Shown piece by piece: positions 34,391 to 42,800 of a stretch of DNA of 53,993 bases. Both the position numbers and the translations under genes were made by a program. The notes beneath the pieces are model-generated. The model saw nothing but the letters and a program-made list of their open reading frames with translations, was not told the origin of the DNA and made no database searches. The stretch is from NCBI GenBank assembly GCA_900767415.1, contig CAAFYZ010000040.1, forward strand, positions 1 through 53,993, in the 5' to 3' direction. Each line of letters opens with the position of its first letter. The first letter of the stretch is position 1. Source of the DNA: Clostridia bacterium. Lineage in GTDB: Bacteria; Bacillota; Clostridia; Oscillospirales; CAG-272.

Positions 34391-36012
34391 TCTTCCATAT
34401 CCTCCCTGTAATCTTCCACCGGCGTGACACGCACGCCGTCATATTCCAATACGATGTCCCCGAAATGCTCGGAAAACGCCTCGTTGATCCGTTCGACAAT
34501 CCCTTCGGTCAGCAGACCGGATGCCGTCGTCGCGGCACGCACCCGCGCATCGTCCCCTTCGTAGACCCCGCGGAGAAACTCTCTCTCGCTCGCGGAAAGT
34601 CCGAACGACGCGTCGTCTTCTCCCCCGCACGCCGTCGGCGGTGCGTCGCCGCCGTGTCCCGCCACGTCTCTGTCAGTATCCCGCACGGTCGGCTGCGTCT
34701 TTTGCACATCCGTATCTTCTCCGAAAAGTTCGCGTGCCTCGTCCTCGTCGACAAGACGCAGGGTGGTATCCCACGATGCACGCTCGATCTCGTCGGCACC
34801 GGCGAAGGAAAGTTCTTCCTTCCCCGTTTCGTAAAGTTTTTCGTAAGCGGGAGCGGTGGGTGCGGTCTTTTTTCTGTGCGCATCGAAAAACGCATCGAAG
34901 ATCCGATCGACCCGCCCGGCATATTCGGCGGGAAAATTCTTTACCGCAAGGCGGCTCTTGACACCCATCGCGGCGCGCAGACGGTTCTCCGTATGCCTGA
35001 CGGCTCCGGTCACCAGCGCACGCAGTGCCGTCGACTCGGCGAGCGGATAATATTCAATCTCCAGCGAGCACTTCACACTGTGCGTGCAAAGGGAGCACGG
35101 GAATGCCTCGCGGCGGATCACGGCGCTCGGCGCGCTCTCCGAAAAGAGTTCTTTCTCCCGCAAAAGATCCGTCAGAAACGCACCGAGCGTGCGCTCCATG
35201 CATTTTTCGTAAATCCCGCGGCTCTCTCCTCCCGCATATCTCCCGGTGCGCCAGTCGTAATCCGAAAGATAGGCAAGAAGCCCTTTTGTCCCCGCGCCGC
35301 TCTCTCCGTCGAAATCCGAGAGATAAAACTCGCGAAACCCCGACGCGGCGACCGCATCGAAGAGAAAATCGGCGATCAGTCCCCCGGGAGAGGGCAGTTT
35401 ATGCACCATGCAATAATCCTGCACCCAGACCGAAAAATAGCGGTCGATCGTCGGGTGCGCTTTCCGATAGACCCGCCAGACCTCACAGAGAAGCCGCAGA
35501 CCCTCGGCGGGCGGAATCTTATCTGGAAGATTCAGAATTTCGTAAACGTAAAGATAGAGATAGGACGGTTCGGTCTGTCCGTATCGCCCGGCGCGCACTT
35601 CGGAACGCCAGAAAAAGTAATAGCTTTTCTGCTCCTTCGTCATCTGCGCGTACTGCGGCATATAGGAATAAAAAGAGACGAAGGGACAGGCACTTCCCCG
35701 CACGTCGTAATAAAGAAGAGCCGCCCGACGGAAGTTTTCGTAAAAATCGTATCCGTCCACCCGATGGCGCACGGTGATCCGCTTGATAAACCGGTTTCTG
35801 TCCGGCACGTACGTCTCCTCGCGGAAAGTGCCCGTACGCGTGGGGAGGGTGAGTTTTGTCTCCCCTTCGTTTTCCGCCTTCGCGTCCGGTCTGCCGTCCG
35901 AGAACGGCACCACTTTCGGCTTCGTCGAAAAGGAAGAAAGCACCGCCTTCTTTTTCGGTACGAGACGGGAAATATCCCAAAATTCGTCCGCGTCTCTTTC
36001 GCTGTCGCTCAT
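34375..36012 (-). CDS. TerB_N/TerB_C domain protein
   Basis: A 545-residue protein. Residues about 80-290 match the TerB_N domain ('YMPQYAQMTKEQKSYYFFWR', 'LYLYVYEILNL', 'VWVQDYCMVHKL'). Residues about 400-545 match TerB_C ('LLTEGIVERINEAFSEHFGD' and 'YREDMEEWLKK'). Between them is a region with a CxxC ('CSLCTHSVKC'). The middle TerB domain of tellurite-resistance proteins is not obvious. These domains were defined in gene neighbourhoods with an ATPase and an SF2 helicase and linked to stress or phage response; the biochemical role is unknown. Start at 36012 after AAGGAGGAAG; a longer frame crosses the promoter. First gene of the operon. Confidence 0.82.
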   Translation of the reverse strand: MSDSERDADEFWDISRLVPKKKAVLSSFSTKPKVVPFSDGRPDAKAENEGETKLTLPTRTGTFREETYVPDRNRFIKRITVRHRVDGYDFYENFRRAALLYYDVRGSACPFVSFYSYMPQYAQMTKEQKSYYFFWRSEVRAGRYGQTEPSYLYLYVYEILNLPDKIPPAEGLRLLCEVWRVYRKAHPTIDRYFSVWVQDYCMVHKLPSPGGLIADFLFDAVAASGFREFYLSDFDGESGAGTKGLLAYLSDYDWRTGRYAGGESRGIYEKCMERTLGAFLTDLLREKELFSESAPSAVIRREAFPCSLCTHSVKCSLEIEYYPLAESTALRALVTGAVRHTENRLRAAMGVKSRLAVKNFPAEYAGRVDRIFDAFFDAHRKKTAPTAPAYEKLYETGKEELSFAGADEIERASWDTTLRLVDEDEARELFGEDTDVQKTQPTVRDTDRDVAGHGGDAPPTACGGEDDASFGLSASEREFLRGVYEGDDARVRAATTASGLLTEGIVERINEAFSEHFGDIVLEYDGVRVTPVEDYREDMEEWLKK

Positions 36013-36042
36013 CGGTTCTTCCTCCTTTTCCGTGAATACATC

Positions 36043-36071
36043 ATTATACCATAAAAACCGTAGGTTGTCAA
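36043..36071 (-). promoter_or_regulatory. consensus sigma-A promoter of the TerB operon
   Basis: Minus strand TTGACA (36071-36066), 17-bp spacer, TATAAT (36048-36043): a perfect match to consensus, so the operon should be constitutively and strongly read unless repressed. Confidence 0.93.
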
Positions 36072-36197
36072 TCGGAAAGAGAGCATTTTTTCGCAAAAAA
36101 CCTTGCCCGCCGACGCCTTTTTCCGTGGCGGATGCAAAAATTCCGATACTTTTTTCTTCACAAATCATGAAATAATCTGAAATTCCTATGTTTCGCC

Positions 36198-36226
36198 TTT
36201 CTTTTACGAATCTTTTATGCTATAAT
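36198..36226 (+). promoter_or_regulatory. sigma-A promoter of the glycosyltransferase gene
   Basis: Extended -10 TGC-TATAAT (TATAAT at 36221-36226); the -35 TTTCTT (36198-36203) is weak. GGAAAGGAGAG follows before the ATG at 36259. Confidence 0.7.
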
Positions 36227-36258
36227 GGATACGATTTTTCGGAAAGGAGAGAATATTC

Positions 36259-37488
36259 ATGAACGAAACTCCGAAAAAACTGAAGATCGGACTTGTCATT
36301 GACTGCTTTTTCCCGATGGTGGACGGTGTTGTCATCGTCGTGGACAATTATGCAAAGCAGCTTTCCGAATATGCCGACGTTACCGTTTTTACCGCCGGCA
36401 ACAAAATCTCGAAAACGATCGAGCACCCCTACAAAGTCGTCTATTGCAAAGAGGTCAAATTCCCGGGATTCGATTACCCGATTCCCCTGCCGAAACTCGA
36501 CCCCGCCTTCTGCAAGACCCTTCGCGACGCGGATCTCGACGTCATTCATATTCACTCCCCCTTCATGATCGGTAAGTACGCGGCGCACGTGGCGAAGACG
36601 CACGGCATCCCCCTGATCGGGACGATACACAGCCAGTATTACCAAGACCTATATAAAGCCACGCATAACAAACGCCTCGCAAGACTTCTTCTGAAAAATC
36701 ACATCGTCAGCGTCTACGATCTGTGCGATCAGTGTCTTGCGGTAAACAAAAGTATACAAAACCTCGCGGTAGAAGACTACGGAATCCATGCACCGGTCGC
36801 CGTCGCGAACAACGGAACCGATCTCTCTCTGCTGAAAAATTACGACGAAGCCCGCCGTGAGATGAATGAACTCTACGGACTCGGAGAAGACGAGCGACTG
36901 CTCCTCTTCGTCGGTCGGCTGAATCGGATCAAGAATATCTTCTTCCTTGTCGATGCGTTCGAGCGCCTTTTGCGCACCGAGAAAAACTATCGGTTGATGT
37001 TCGTCGGCGCGGGGCAGGACGAGGAGGCACTCCGCCGCAGGATTCGCCGCCTCGGCATCGCCGACAAGGTGATTTTCACCGGTAAAATCAGCAGTCGCGA
37101 AGACATGGAAAAGCATTTTGCGCGCGCCGATCTTTTCACCTTCCCCTCCCTTTACGACGCGTCGAGTCTCGTGCAGATCGAGGCGGCATCGCAGAAGACG
37201 CCCGCCCTGCTCCTTCGCGGGGCACGCACCGCCTGTACGGTGACGGACGGCGTCGACGGATATCTTTCGCCCGCCGACATCGACGCTTATGCGGCAAAGA
37301 TCCGCGAGATCTTCGCCGATCCCGAGCGACACGCACGCATCTCCGAGGCGGCAGAGCGCGACCTCGCCATCAGCTGGCAACAGACGGTCGGCGAATCCTA
37401 CGCATTGTATCGCCGTCTGTCGGACGAAAAACGACACTCCGCCCCCGTGCAAACTCCCGAGAAAATTCACGAAACAGGTACGGTATGA
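36259..37488 (+). CDS. GT4 family glycosyltransferase (diacylglycerol glycosyltransferase-like)
   Basis: A 409-residue GT-B fold transferase. The N-terminal 'IGLVIDCFFPMVDGVV' resembles the 'DTYxPxxNGV' loop of diacylglycerol glucosyltransferases, and the C-terminal domain has 'LLFVGRLNRIKNIFFLVDAF' and 'FTFPSLYDASSLVQIEAASQKTP', the family 4 EX7E-type donor site. It probably transfers a sugar from a nucleotide donor to a membrane lipid, giving the glycolipid anchor for cell-envelope polymers. It overlaps the next gene, a flippase-like membrane protein, by 4 bases, which supports an envelope-lipid role. Confidence 0.83.
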   Translation: MNETPKKLKIGLVIDCFFPMVDGVVIVVDNYAKQLSEYADVTVFTAGNKISKTIEHPYKVVYCKEVKFPGFDYPIPLPKLDPAFCKTLRDADLDVIHIHSPFMIGKYAAHVAKTHGIPLIGTIHSQYYQDLYKATHNKRLARLLLKNHIVSVYDLCDQCLAVNKSIQNLAVEDYGIHAPVAVANNGTDLSLLKNYDEARREMNELYGLGEDERLLLFVGRLNRIKNIFFLVDAFERLLRTEKNYRLMFVGAGQDEEALRRRIRRLGIADKVIFTGKISSREDMEKHFARADLFTFPSLYDASSLVQIEAASQKTPALLLRGARTACTVTDGVDGYLSPADIDAYAAKIREIFADPERHARISEAAERDLAISWQQTVGESYALYRRLSDEKRHSAPVQTPEKIHETGTV

Positions 37489-38768
37489 ACGAAAACAAAC
37501 ACCCCGTCTCAGGCGAAAACGAAACCCCAATCGAAAAGCGGAAAGCAAATCGCTCTTCCGGACGCCAGCACACCGACGTTGCCGACGCCTATTCTTACTT
37601 TGACAGCAAGAGCACGCCGACCCCTCCGAAAAAGGACAGAAAAAGAAGCTGGATCGGTAAGATCTTCCTTCTCGCCGCGATTGCCTTCGGCGTCGTGATG
37701 ATGATTCAGCTGGCAAACAGTATGTCCTCCGAGCAGAAAAGTCTCGGCGAAGTCTTCGCACAGCTCGACCCCCTCTTCGGCACGCTGACCATCGTCGCAC
37801 TTCTCCTGATTCTTCTGATCGATGCGTCAAAATACTTCATTGCCCTCTCCGCCACGACGCGGAAGGGACACCCGCTGATCGCACTCAAAGTCGCGCTCCT
37901 CGGCAGATATTACGACAACGTAACACCCTTCGCGACCGGCGGACAGCCGATGCAGATTTATTATCTGCACAAAAAGGGCTTCTCCGGCGGACTCTCCGCG
38001 GCGGTCGTCTTTATCAAATACGCCTTCAACACCTTCGCATGGCTCTTCGTCGCGGCGATCGCCATGCTGATGGGCGGCGGCGCACTCTCCAAAGTCTCGA
38101 CCGGCGGATTTCTGAAAATCACCGGGTGGATCGGCTGGGGTCTGAACGCCCTGCTCCCTCTTTTCATCGTCAGTTTCGTTATCTTTCCGACCTTCTCCAA
38201 AAAACTTGCCGAATGGATCGTCCGTATCGGCTCTAAACTCCGGATCGTGAAAGACAAAGACGCCACCATGGCAAGTGCCCTCGACGTTGTGCGCGACTTC
38301 CGCTCTTCTTTCGCCATTATGGCACGCCACCCCGTGGAATTTATTCTTCTTTCTCTCTCCTGCATCGTCGAGCTCGCTCTGACGTTCGCTCTTCCCTTCT
38401 TTATCATGAAGGCGTTCGGCGGACTGCGTGCGGATGCGGGGATTGCCGTGATGATCGAAGTCATGGCACTGAACGCCTATGCCACCTTCGCCTCCTCCGT
38501 CGTTCCGACTCCCGGCAACAGCGGAGCGATCGAAAGTACCATCACCATGGCGTTCTCTTCCATCGCCAGCTCGATTCTGATCTGGGTCGTCTTCTTCTGG
38601 CGGTTCTCCACCTATTATCTCTATATCATCATCGGTGTCGGTATTACCGTCTTCGACTTTGTCGCAAGTTTTCTGCAAAAGAAAAAAGTGATGCCGATCG
38701 ACGGTGCCGCCGCAGAAGATTCTCCCGCCGCACTTCCTTCGGAACACGGCGAGGGCGATACTCTCTGA
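37485..38768 (+). CDS. LPG synthase/flippase-like integral membrane protein (UPF0104 family)
   Basis: A 427-residue protein with a charged 55-residue N-terminal tail and about eight transmembrane segments. The 'ALLGRYYDNVTPFATGGQPMQIYYL' segment and 'FASSVVPTPGNSGAIE' segment are hallmarks of the flippase domain found in MprF and the UPF0104/AglD family. The soluble lysyl-transferase domain of MprF is absent, so it is likely a lipid translocase or membrane scaffold rather than a lysyl-PG synthase. Start overlaps the glycosyltransferase stop (ATGA), so both probably act on the same lipid product. Confidence 0.82.
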   Translation: MNENKHPVSGENETPIEKRKANRSSGRQHTDVADAYSYFDSKSTPTPPKKDRKRSWIGKIFLLAAIAFGVVMMIQLANSMSSEQKSLGEVFAQLDPLFGTLTIVALLLILLIDASKYFIALSATTRKGHPLIALKVALLGRYYDNVTPFATGGQPMQIYYLHKKGFSGGLSAAVVFIKYAFNTFAWLFVAAIAMLMGGGALSKVSTGGFLKITGWIGWGLNALLPLFIVSFVIFPTFSKKLAEWIVRIGSKLRIVKDKDATMASALDVVRDFRSSFAIMARHPVEFILLSLSCIVELALTFALPFFIMKAFGGLRADAGIAVMIEVMALNAYATFASSVVPTPGNSGAIESTITMAFSSIASSILIWVVFFWRFSTYYLYIIIGVGITVFDFVASFLQKKKVMPIDGAAAEDSPAALPSEHGEGDTL

Positions 38769-38782
38769 CATACGGAGAATAG

Positions 38783-38835
38783 CAAAACAAAAACAAAAGG
38801 CAAAACCGACCGTCGGTTTTGCCTTTTGTTTTTTC
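38783..38835 (+). terminator. terminator after the flippase-like gene
   Basis: AACAAAAGGCAAAACCGAC and its complement form a stem of about 18 pairs with almost no loop, followed by TTTTTTCG. Confidence 0.9.
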
Positions 38836-38898
38836 GTCATGATCGAAAGATTTCTTTGTTTTCCACCGGTTTTCGACGGAAAAACTCTGTTTTTTCTT

Positions 38899-39468
38899 TT
38901 ATCGGTGTCCTTTTCCCTTCACACGCTTCGGGTGAGCGGCACGCACCCGCTCGACGAGAAAACGCTCGGTCTCCCCGCTCATGCTCTCGCGTAAGATCGG
39001 GAAAATACCGTTTTGCGTCTCGCTCTTCACGGTGAGAAAAAGATAGTTTTCGGTCTCGGCAAGGCGTGCAATCGTCTCATAACGACAGCGTGCCATCCCG
39101 ATGAGGTCGCCGGCGGCGGTATAGGAGACGACGGAAAAGCCCTCCCTGCCGAAATAATAGCGGTTCTCCGCCCCGCATTTTGCGACGCGGCGCAGGCGTG
39201 CGTACGTGAGCGTAAAGACCAGTCCGATAGCGAAGGGGAACACGCCGATCGCCAGAAAGAGAAAGGCGAAGTCCGCGACGGGTGTCCCCTCGAAAAAGAT
39301 CAAAAAAATGAGATGCAACACCAAAAGGACATCCCCCACCACCATGGCAAGGCGAGCATACGCCGCCGCTTTTCCGTGCAGTGCCTTTTCCATTGCCGTG
39401 TCCAGCCGTCCGCGCCCTTCTCCGATGATCTCACCGTCGGGGATAAGTTTCTTTTCGTTTTCTTCCAT
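38899..39468 (-). CDS. YcxB-like membrane protein of unknown function
   Basis: A 189-residue protein. A 40-residue charged N terminus is followed by two transmembrane segments (about residues 41-60 and 67-90) and a beta-rich cytoplasmic domain with 'YYFGREGFSVVS', 'CRYETIARLAETENYLFLTV', resembling the YcxB-like (PH-fold) C-terminal domain. Function unknown. It begins 11 bp after dgt with its own AAGGAG, so the two form an operon. Confidence 0.7.
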   Translation of the reverse strand: MEENEKKLIPDGEIIGEGRGRLDTAMEKALHGKAAAYARLAMVVGDVLLVLHLIFLIFFEGTPVADFAFLFLAIGVFPFAIGLVFTLTYARLRRVAKCGAENRYYFGREGFSVVSYTAAGDLIGMARCRYETIARLAETENYLFLTVKSETQNGIFPILRESMSGETERFLVERVRAAHPKRVKGKGHR

Positions 39469-39479
39469 CGGTTCTCCTT

Positions 39480-40691
39480 TCAGAGGGAAATGTCCTCGAA
39501 GTACCCGTGATAATGAATTTTCGGTTCCTTGCCCGGAAACAAAAATTCATACAGTTCCGCGCAATAGTCGTCGGTCATCGACGCCATATAGTCGACGACG
39601 ATACGGTTCGGCTCGTTCTCGATATAGGGCGTGTCGGAGGCATAGTGGTTCTGCGTGACGAAGTCGATGTGATGCTTGAAAATCGGAGAATTCTTCTTCC
39701 CTTTTTTCAGATCGTCGAGCAGATGATAATAGAGTTTTTGCATCATGGGTTTCACGGTGCCGTCAAGCACGTGCGTGATGTTCTCCATGTGATAGATCTG
39801 CTCGTAATTTGCCTTCTTGGCTTCTTTCAGCCCGGCATAATGCTCTTCGTCCATGAGAATGTACGGCTTCCCGTAGCTGTGCTCGATGATATTGACTTCC
39901 AGATTGTTGATGATCTCGGCGTTGATCGTCCCGATCCCCGTCGTGCCGAGCGCATCGTCCGAGTCGATCAGCTTTGCCCGCATGGCGTCCTGACGGTCCT
40001 TGCCGAGATAGGCGATGATGTCGCTGACGCGGACGACGCACCCTTCCAGCGTGGAAGGGATCAGTTTCAGAATGTTATTTTCGTCGACGTAGCAGGACTC
40101 GACCACACGGTCGAAGGTCGCAAAGTCGGGCATCTTCTCCGGGCGGTACTCGTGCATCTCGAACTCGCCGTTGTGCGCGATGATACCGTCGAGGGTGTCG
40201 AGCGTAATATTCAGCGGGAAGATCCCGTCCAGCACGCGCACGCTGTGGACGTTATGGTTAAAATAGCGTCCCGTCTCGGCGTGATAGACCTCGTCGAGGT
40301 ATTTTTCCCCCGCGTGTCCGAAGGGCGTGTGCCCGATGTCATGCCCGAGGGCGATCGCCTCGATCAGATCGAGGTTCAGTCCGAGGACAGAGCCGATCGA
40401 GCGCGCGATGCGGGAAACCAGTTGTACGTGCAGGGCGCGCCTCGTAATATCGTCGTTTTTATAAAAGGAAAATACCTGCGTTTTATCGGTGTAGCGGTTA
40501 TAATAGGGGCTGTGCATAATCTTATCCACATCACGCACATACGCCGGACGCCAGACCGACTCCTTGTCGTGAAGAGGATTTCTGCGGACGGCGTCCGCCC
40601 CGCGCGCCGCAAAGTCCGGGCGTGTGCCGTGCGCGATGTCCTCGCGGATGCGCTCGGTCAGCTCGGCAGACAGTTTTTCATACTTCGGCAT
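39480..40691 (-). CDS. dgt: deoxyguanosinetriphosphate triphosphohydrolase-like protein
   Basis: A 403-residue HD-domain phosphohydrolase. 'ALGHDIGHTPFGHAGE' carries the HD metal motif (about residue 118), with an upstream 'R..LTHSLEV'-like helix in 'RALHVQLVSRIARSIG' and 'NHNVHSVRVL'. Dgt hydrolyses dGTP to deoxyguanosine and triphosphate and so tunes dNTP pools. In this shorter Firmicutes type the substrate range can be broader. Start at 40691 with AAAAAAGGAGGAACCT upstream. Confidence 0.9.
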   Translation of the reverse strand: MPKYEKLSAELTERIREDIAHGTRPDFAARGADAVRRNPLHDKESVWRPAYVRDVDKIMHSPYYNRYTDKTQVFSFYKNDDITRRALHVQLVSRIARSIGSVLGLNLDLIEAIALGHDIGHTPFGHAGEKYLDEVYHAETGRYFNHNVHSVRVLDGIFPLNITLDTLDGIIAHNGEFEMHEYRPEKMPDFATFDRVVESCYVDENNILKLIPSTLEGCVVRVSDIIAYLGKDRQDAMRAKLIDSDDALGTTGIGTINAEIINNLEVNIIEHSYGKPYILMDEEHYAGLKEAKKANYEQIYHMENITHVLDGTVKPMMQKLYYHLLDDLKKGKKNSPIFKHHIDFVTQNHYASDTPYIENEPNRIVVDYMASMTDDYCAELYEFLFPGKEPKIHYHGYFEDISL

Positions 40692-40725
40692 AGGTTCCTC
40701 CTTTTTTCATTCCCGTTTCGGCTCT

Positions 40726-40754
40726 ATTTTATCATATTCCGCGCGCAATGTCAA
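40726..40754 (-). promoter_or_regulatory. sigma-A promoter of dgt
   Basis: Minus strand TTGACA (40754-40749), 17-bp spacer, TAAAAT (40731-40726). Confidence 0.85.
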
Positions 40755-40768
40755 GGCGCGGAAAAGAC

Positions 40769-40804
40769 GAAAAAAGTCCCGTATGCGGGTCAACATACGG
40801 GACT
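40769..40804 (-). terminator. terminator of rpsT
   Basis: AGTCCCGTATG/CATACGGGACT with an 8-base loop; on the minus strand it is followed by TTTTTTCG. Confidence 0.92.
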
Positions 40805-40815
40805 CTGCGTAAAAC

Positions 40816-41079
40816 TTACGCCATTTCGTTGAACTTTTTGGTAAAAGCAGACTTCTTGTGTGCCGCGTTGTTCTTGTGAAGGATACCGTGAGCAACTGCC
40901 TGGTCAACCTTTTTTACGGCGAGTCTGTACGCATCGGAGGCGGCTGCCTTATCTCCCGACGCAACCGCGAGATCATACTTTTTGATCACGGTCTTGAGCT
41001 GAGATCTCAGCATCTGGTTGCGCAGTGCTTTCGCATTGTTGACAAGGATACGCTTCTTTGCAGACTTGATGTTAGCCAT
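40816..41079 (-). CDS. rpsT: 30S ribosomal protein S20
   Basis: An 87-residue S20, a helical primary binder of 16S rRNA. 'MANIKSAKKRI' at the start, 'RNQMLRSQLKTVIKKY' and 'AHGILHKNNAAHKKS' near the end are typical. The ATG at 41079 follows ATAAGGAGAAAAAA; a longer frame would read through the leader. Monocistronic, with its own promoter and terminator. It marks the left edge of native DNA before the AT-rich island. Confidence 0.97.
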   Translation of the reverse strand: MANIKSAKKRILVNNAKALRNQMLRSQLKTVIKKYDLAVASGDKAAASDAYRLAVKKVDQAVAHGILHKNNAAHKKSAFTKKFNEMA

Positions 41080-41186
41080 TTTTTTCTCCTTATTTATTAT
41101 AAAGCGGTCTGCAACGAACTTCCGCCACGGCTGAGAGGGTCCGGAGCGAAAGCCGACACACGACGGCTTTTTATCATACGCTGTAT

Positions 41187-41215
41187 ATTCTATCACATGT
41201 TTTTCCTAAAATCAA
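41187..41215 (-). promoter_or_regulatory. sigma-A promoter of rpsT
   Basis: Minus strand TTGATT (41215-41210), 17-bp spacer, TAGAAT (41192-41187). Confidence 0.88.
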
Positions 41216-41285
41216 GAGTTTTTTCAAAAAAAGAGGAAGTTTTTTCGGATTTTTGGCGTAACAAACAAATTTGCAATGAAAGGGC

Positions 41286-41314
41286 TTGACTTTTATGAAA
41301 CATTATGTTATAAT
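41286..41314 (+). promoter_or_regulatory. promoter of the RiPP island operon
   Basis: TTGACT (41286-41291), 17-bp spacer, TATAAT (41309-41314), nearly consensus for sigma-A. Confidence 0.88.
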
Positions 41315-41330
41315 AATATCGAACTTAATA

Positions 41331-41382
41331 GAAATTTCTCTAAAGCGCAGATTTGGCAATCTACCCACCTGAGAAGTTTATT
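41331..41382 (+). promoter_or_regulatory. structured 5' leader of the RiPP operon
   Basis: Downstream of the promoter, AATTTCTC (about 41333-41340) can pair with GAGAAGTT (41371-41378, one G-U), enclosing a small hairpin AGATT-tggc-AATCT. It does not match a riboswitch class I know. It could be an mRNA-stabilising or regulatory leader, or chance pairing in AT-rich DNA. Confidence 0.35.
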
Positions 41383-41384
41383 AA

Positions 41385-42800
41385 TTGCACAAGTCTGCTA
41401 AGAGTATCTTAGAAGATTTGTGTTTTTTTTTTGAGGATTTTATGTGTAGAATTGGTTTAATCGGTAGCAACTCTATAGAATATATATCCATTTTAGTGGA
41501 CATTTGGTTGAATGAAGATTGTGCTGTATTGTTAGATAGGAACATATCACGAATTAAAGCAATTGAAATTTTAAGAGAAGCAAATGTTAACAGATGCTTT
41601 GTTGAAGATAGTATAATTGAAAAATGGGATAACAATACAAAGAGCGATATAAATTTTGAAGCATATAATGTCAAAAGCCATACAGACACTTTATTGCCAG
41701 ACAATATATATGTAAAATTTCAAAGCAACTATTCGAAAGATGAGGCTGTTATTCTCTATAGTTCTGGAACGACGGGGCGTTCTAAAGGTGTTATATTATC
41801 ATTTTATTCTATACATACGAATGCGGATGCTATCCTCGGCTATATGAACTTACAACATTCGGACTGTTTATATTTAGCAAAACCCCTTTCGCACGCATCA
41901 ACATTAACTGGAGAATTAGTTGTTGCCCTCAAGACAAACACAAAAATTGTGGTAGCGCCAGTAATAGTCCCTCCAAGGTATATATTTGAAAAAATCAAAA
42001 AATATAAGATTTCTATCTTATGCGTAAATCCCATGTTGCTCGAAATGCTACTCAAAGAATACTCTGACGCTTCACATAAGTTTCAATTGGATAGTTTACA
42101 AACAGTATACGTTAGCGGGTCTATTCTTACAAATAAACTATACAAGTTGTTTTACGATTTATTCCCTGATAAAAATCTTTTTAATGTGTATGGTTTAACC
42201 GAAGCAGCCCCTAGAGTAACAGCTCAAACTATGGTTTGCAAGAGATCAAATTCCGTTGGCATACCAATTCCCGGAGTACAAGTCTGCATTGTGGACGAGG
42301 AAGGAAATCCTCTTGGTGAAAAGCAATGTGGTGTTATTCATGTAAATACGCCTAGTCGGTTTTTGAAATATGTATGCGGAAACGCTAAACATAAATCACT
42401 ATATAAAAATTGGCTGAACACCGGAGACATAGGATTTTGGGATGAATTTAAAGAATTGCATGTAGTTGGAAGGGTTGACGATGTGATATTTATCGGTGCA
42501 CACAAAATATATCCTAGCGAAGTCGAGGCAACAATAATTAATCATACTCCCATTAAAAACTGTGTGGTCGTATCGGTTGCGGACAAGCATAATCTTTGTT
42601 GCCTTTATACAAGCGAAATTGAGTTTGAAAATAAAGATTTAATTTCTAACATTTCAAAATTTTTGTTGCCATATGAAATACCTAAGTATTATATTTGGCA
42701 AAAAGCTCTACCGTGCAATCAAAACGGAAAAATATCTAGGAAAATGGCAAGTGCTATCGTATGTAACAAAATAAAAGGAGTATGCAATGAACAAAAATGA
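41385..42800 (+). CDS. AMP-dependent acyl-activating ligase (ANL superfamily)
   Basis: About 471 residues from TTG 41385, or 452 from ATG 41442. The ATG follows a GAGGA; the TTG follows GAGAAG and directly abuts an in-frame stop, so the start is uncertain. ANL core motifs are present: P-loop 'YSSGTTGRSKGV', 'YGLTEA', 'NTGDIG', the hinge 'GRVDD' and the C-terminal catalytic Lys in 'NGKISRK'. The usual N-terminal 50-80 residues are missing, so it is a short version. It should adenylate a carboxylic acid and pass it to a thiol, most simply the phosphopantetheine of the ACP encoded next (14-base overlap). Substrate unknown. Confidence 0.85.
   Translation: MHKSAKSILEDLCFFFEDFMCRIGLIGSNSIEYISILVDIWLNEDCAVLLDRNISRIKAIEILREANVNRCFVEDSIIEKWDNNTKSDINFEAYNVKSHTDTLLPDNIYVKFQSNYSKDEAVILYSSGTTGRSKGVILSFYSIHTNADAILGYMNLQHSDCLYLAKPLSHASTLTGELVVALKTNTKIVVAPVIVPPRYIFEKIKKYKISILCVNPMLLEMLLKEYSDASHKFQLDSLQTVYVSGSILTNKLYKLFYDLFPDKNLFNVYGLTEAAPRVTAQTMVCKRSNSVGIPIPGVQVCIVDEEGNPLGEKQCGVIHVNTPSRFLKYVCGNAKHKSLYKNWLNTGDIGFWDEFKELHVVGRVDDVIFIGAHKIYPSEVEATIINHTPIKNCVVVSVADKHNLCCLYTSEIEFENKDLISNISKFLLPYEIPKYYIWQKALPCNQNGKISRKMASAIVCNKIKGVCNEQK

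Larger units (their letters stand above)
41080..41384. other. intergenic junction: rpsT leader, two divergent promoters and island leader
   Basis: This roughly 300-bp gap holds, from left to right, the rpsT leader (GC-rich, native in composition), the rpsT promoter (41187-41215), an A/T-rich stretch where composition changes (about 41216-41280), the island promoter (41286-41314) and the start of its leader. No tRNA, att-like direct repeat or recombinase remnant is visible. Confidence 0.7.

Noticed and set aside
28495..36012. Complete BREX or DISARM defence system
   Set aside because: No PglZ, BrxC, PglX-type methylase, DrmB or phospholipase is present; only a BrxD-like ATPase and an Lhr-like helicase are shared. 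The methyltransferase lacks a DNA-methylase motif.
34465..36054. 529-residue open frame on the plus strand
   Set aside because: Shadow of the TerB_N/TerB_C gene; runs into that gene's promoter.
41315..41384. 6S RNA or a known riboswitch in the island leader
   Set aside because: Length and sequence do not match 6S RNA, purine, preQ1, TPP or other classes I could recall; only a generic stem can be drawn.
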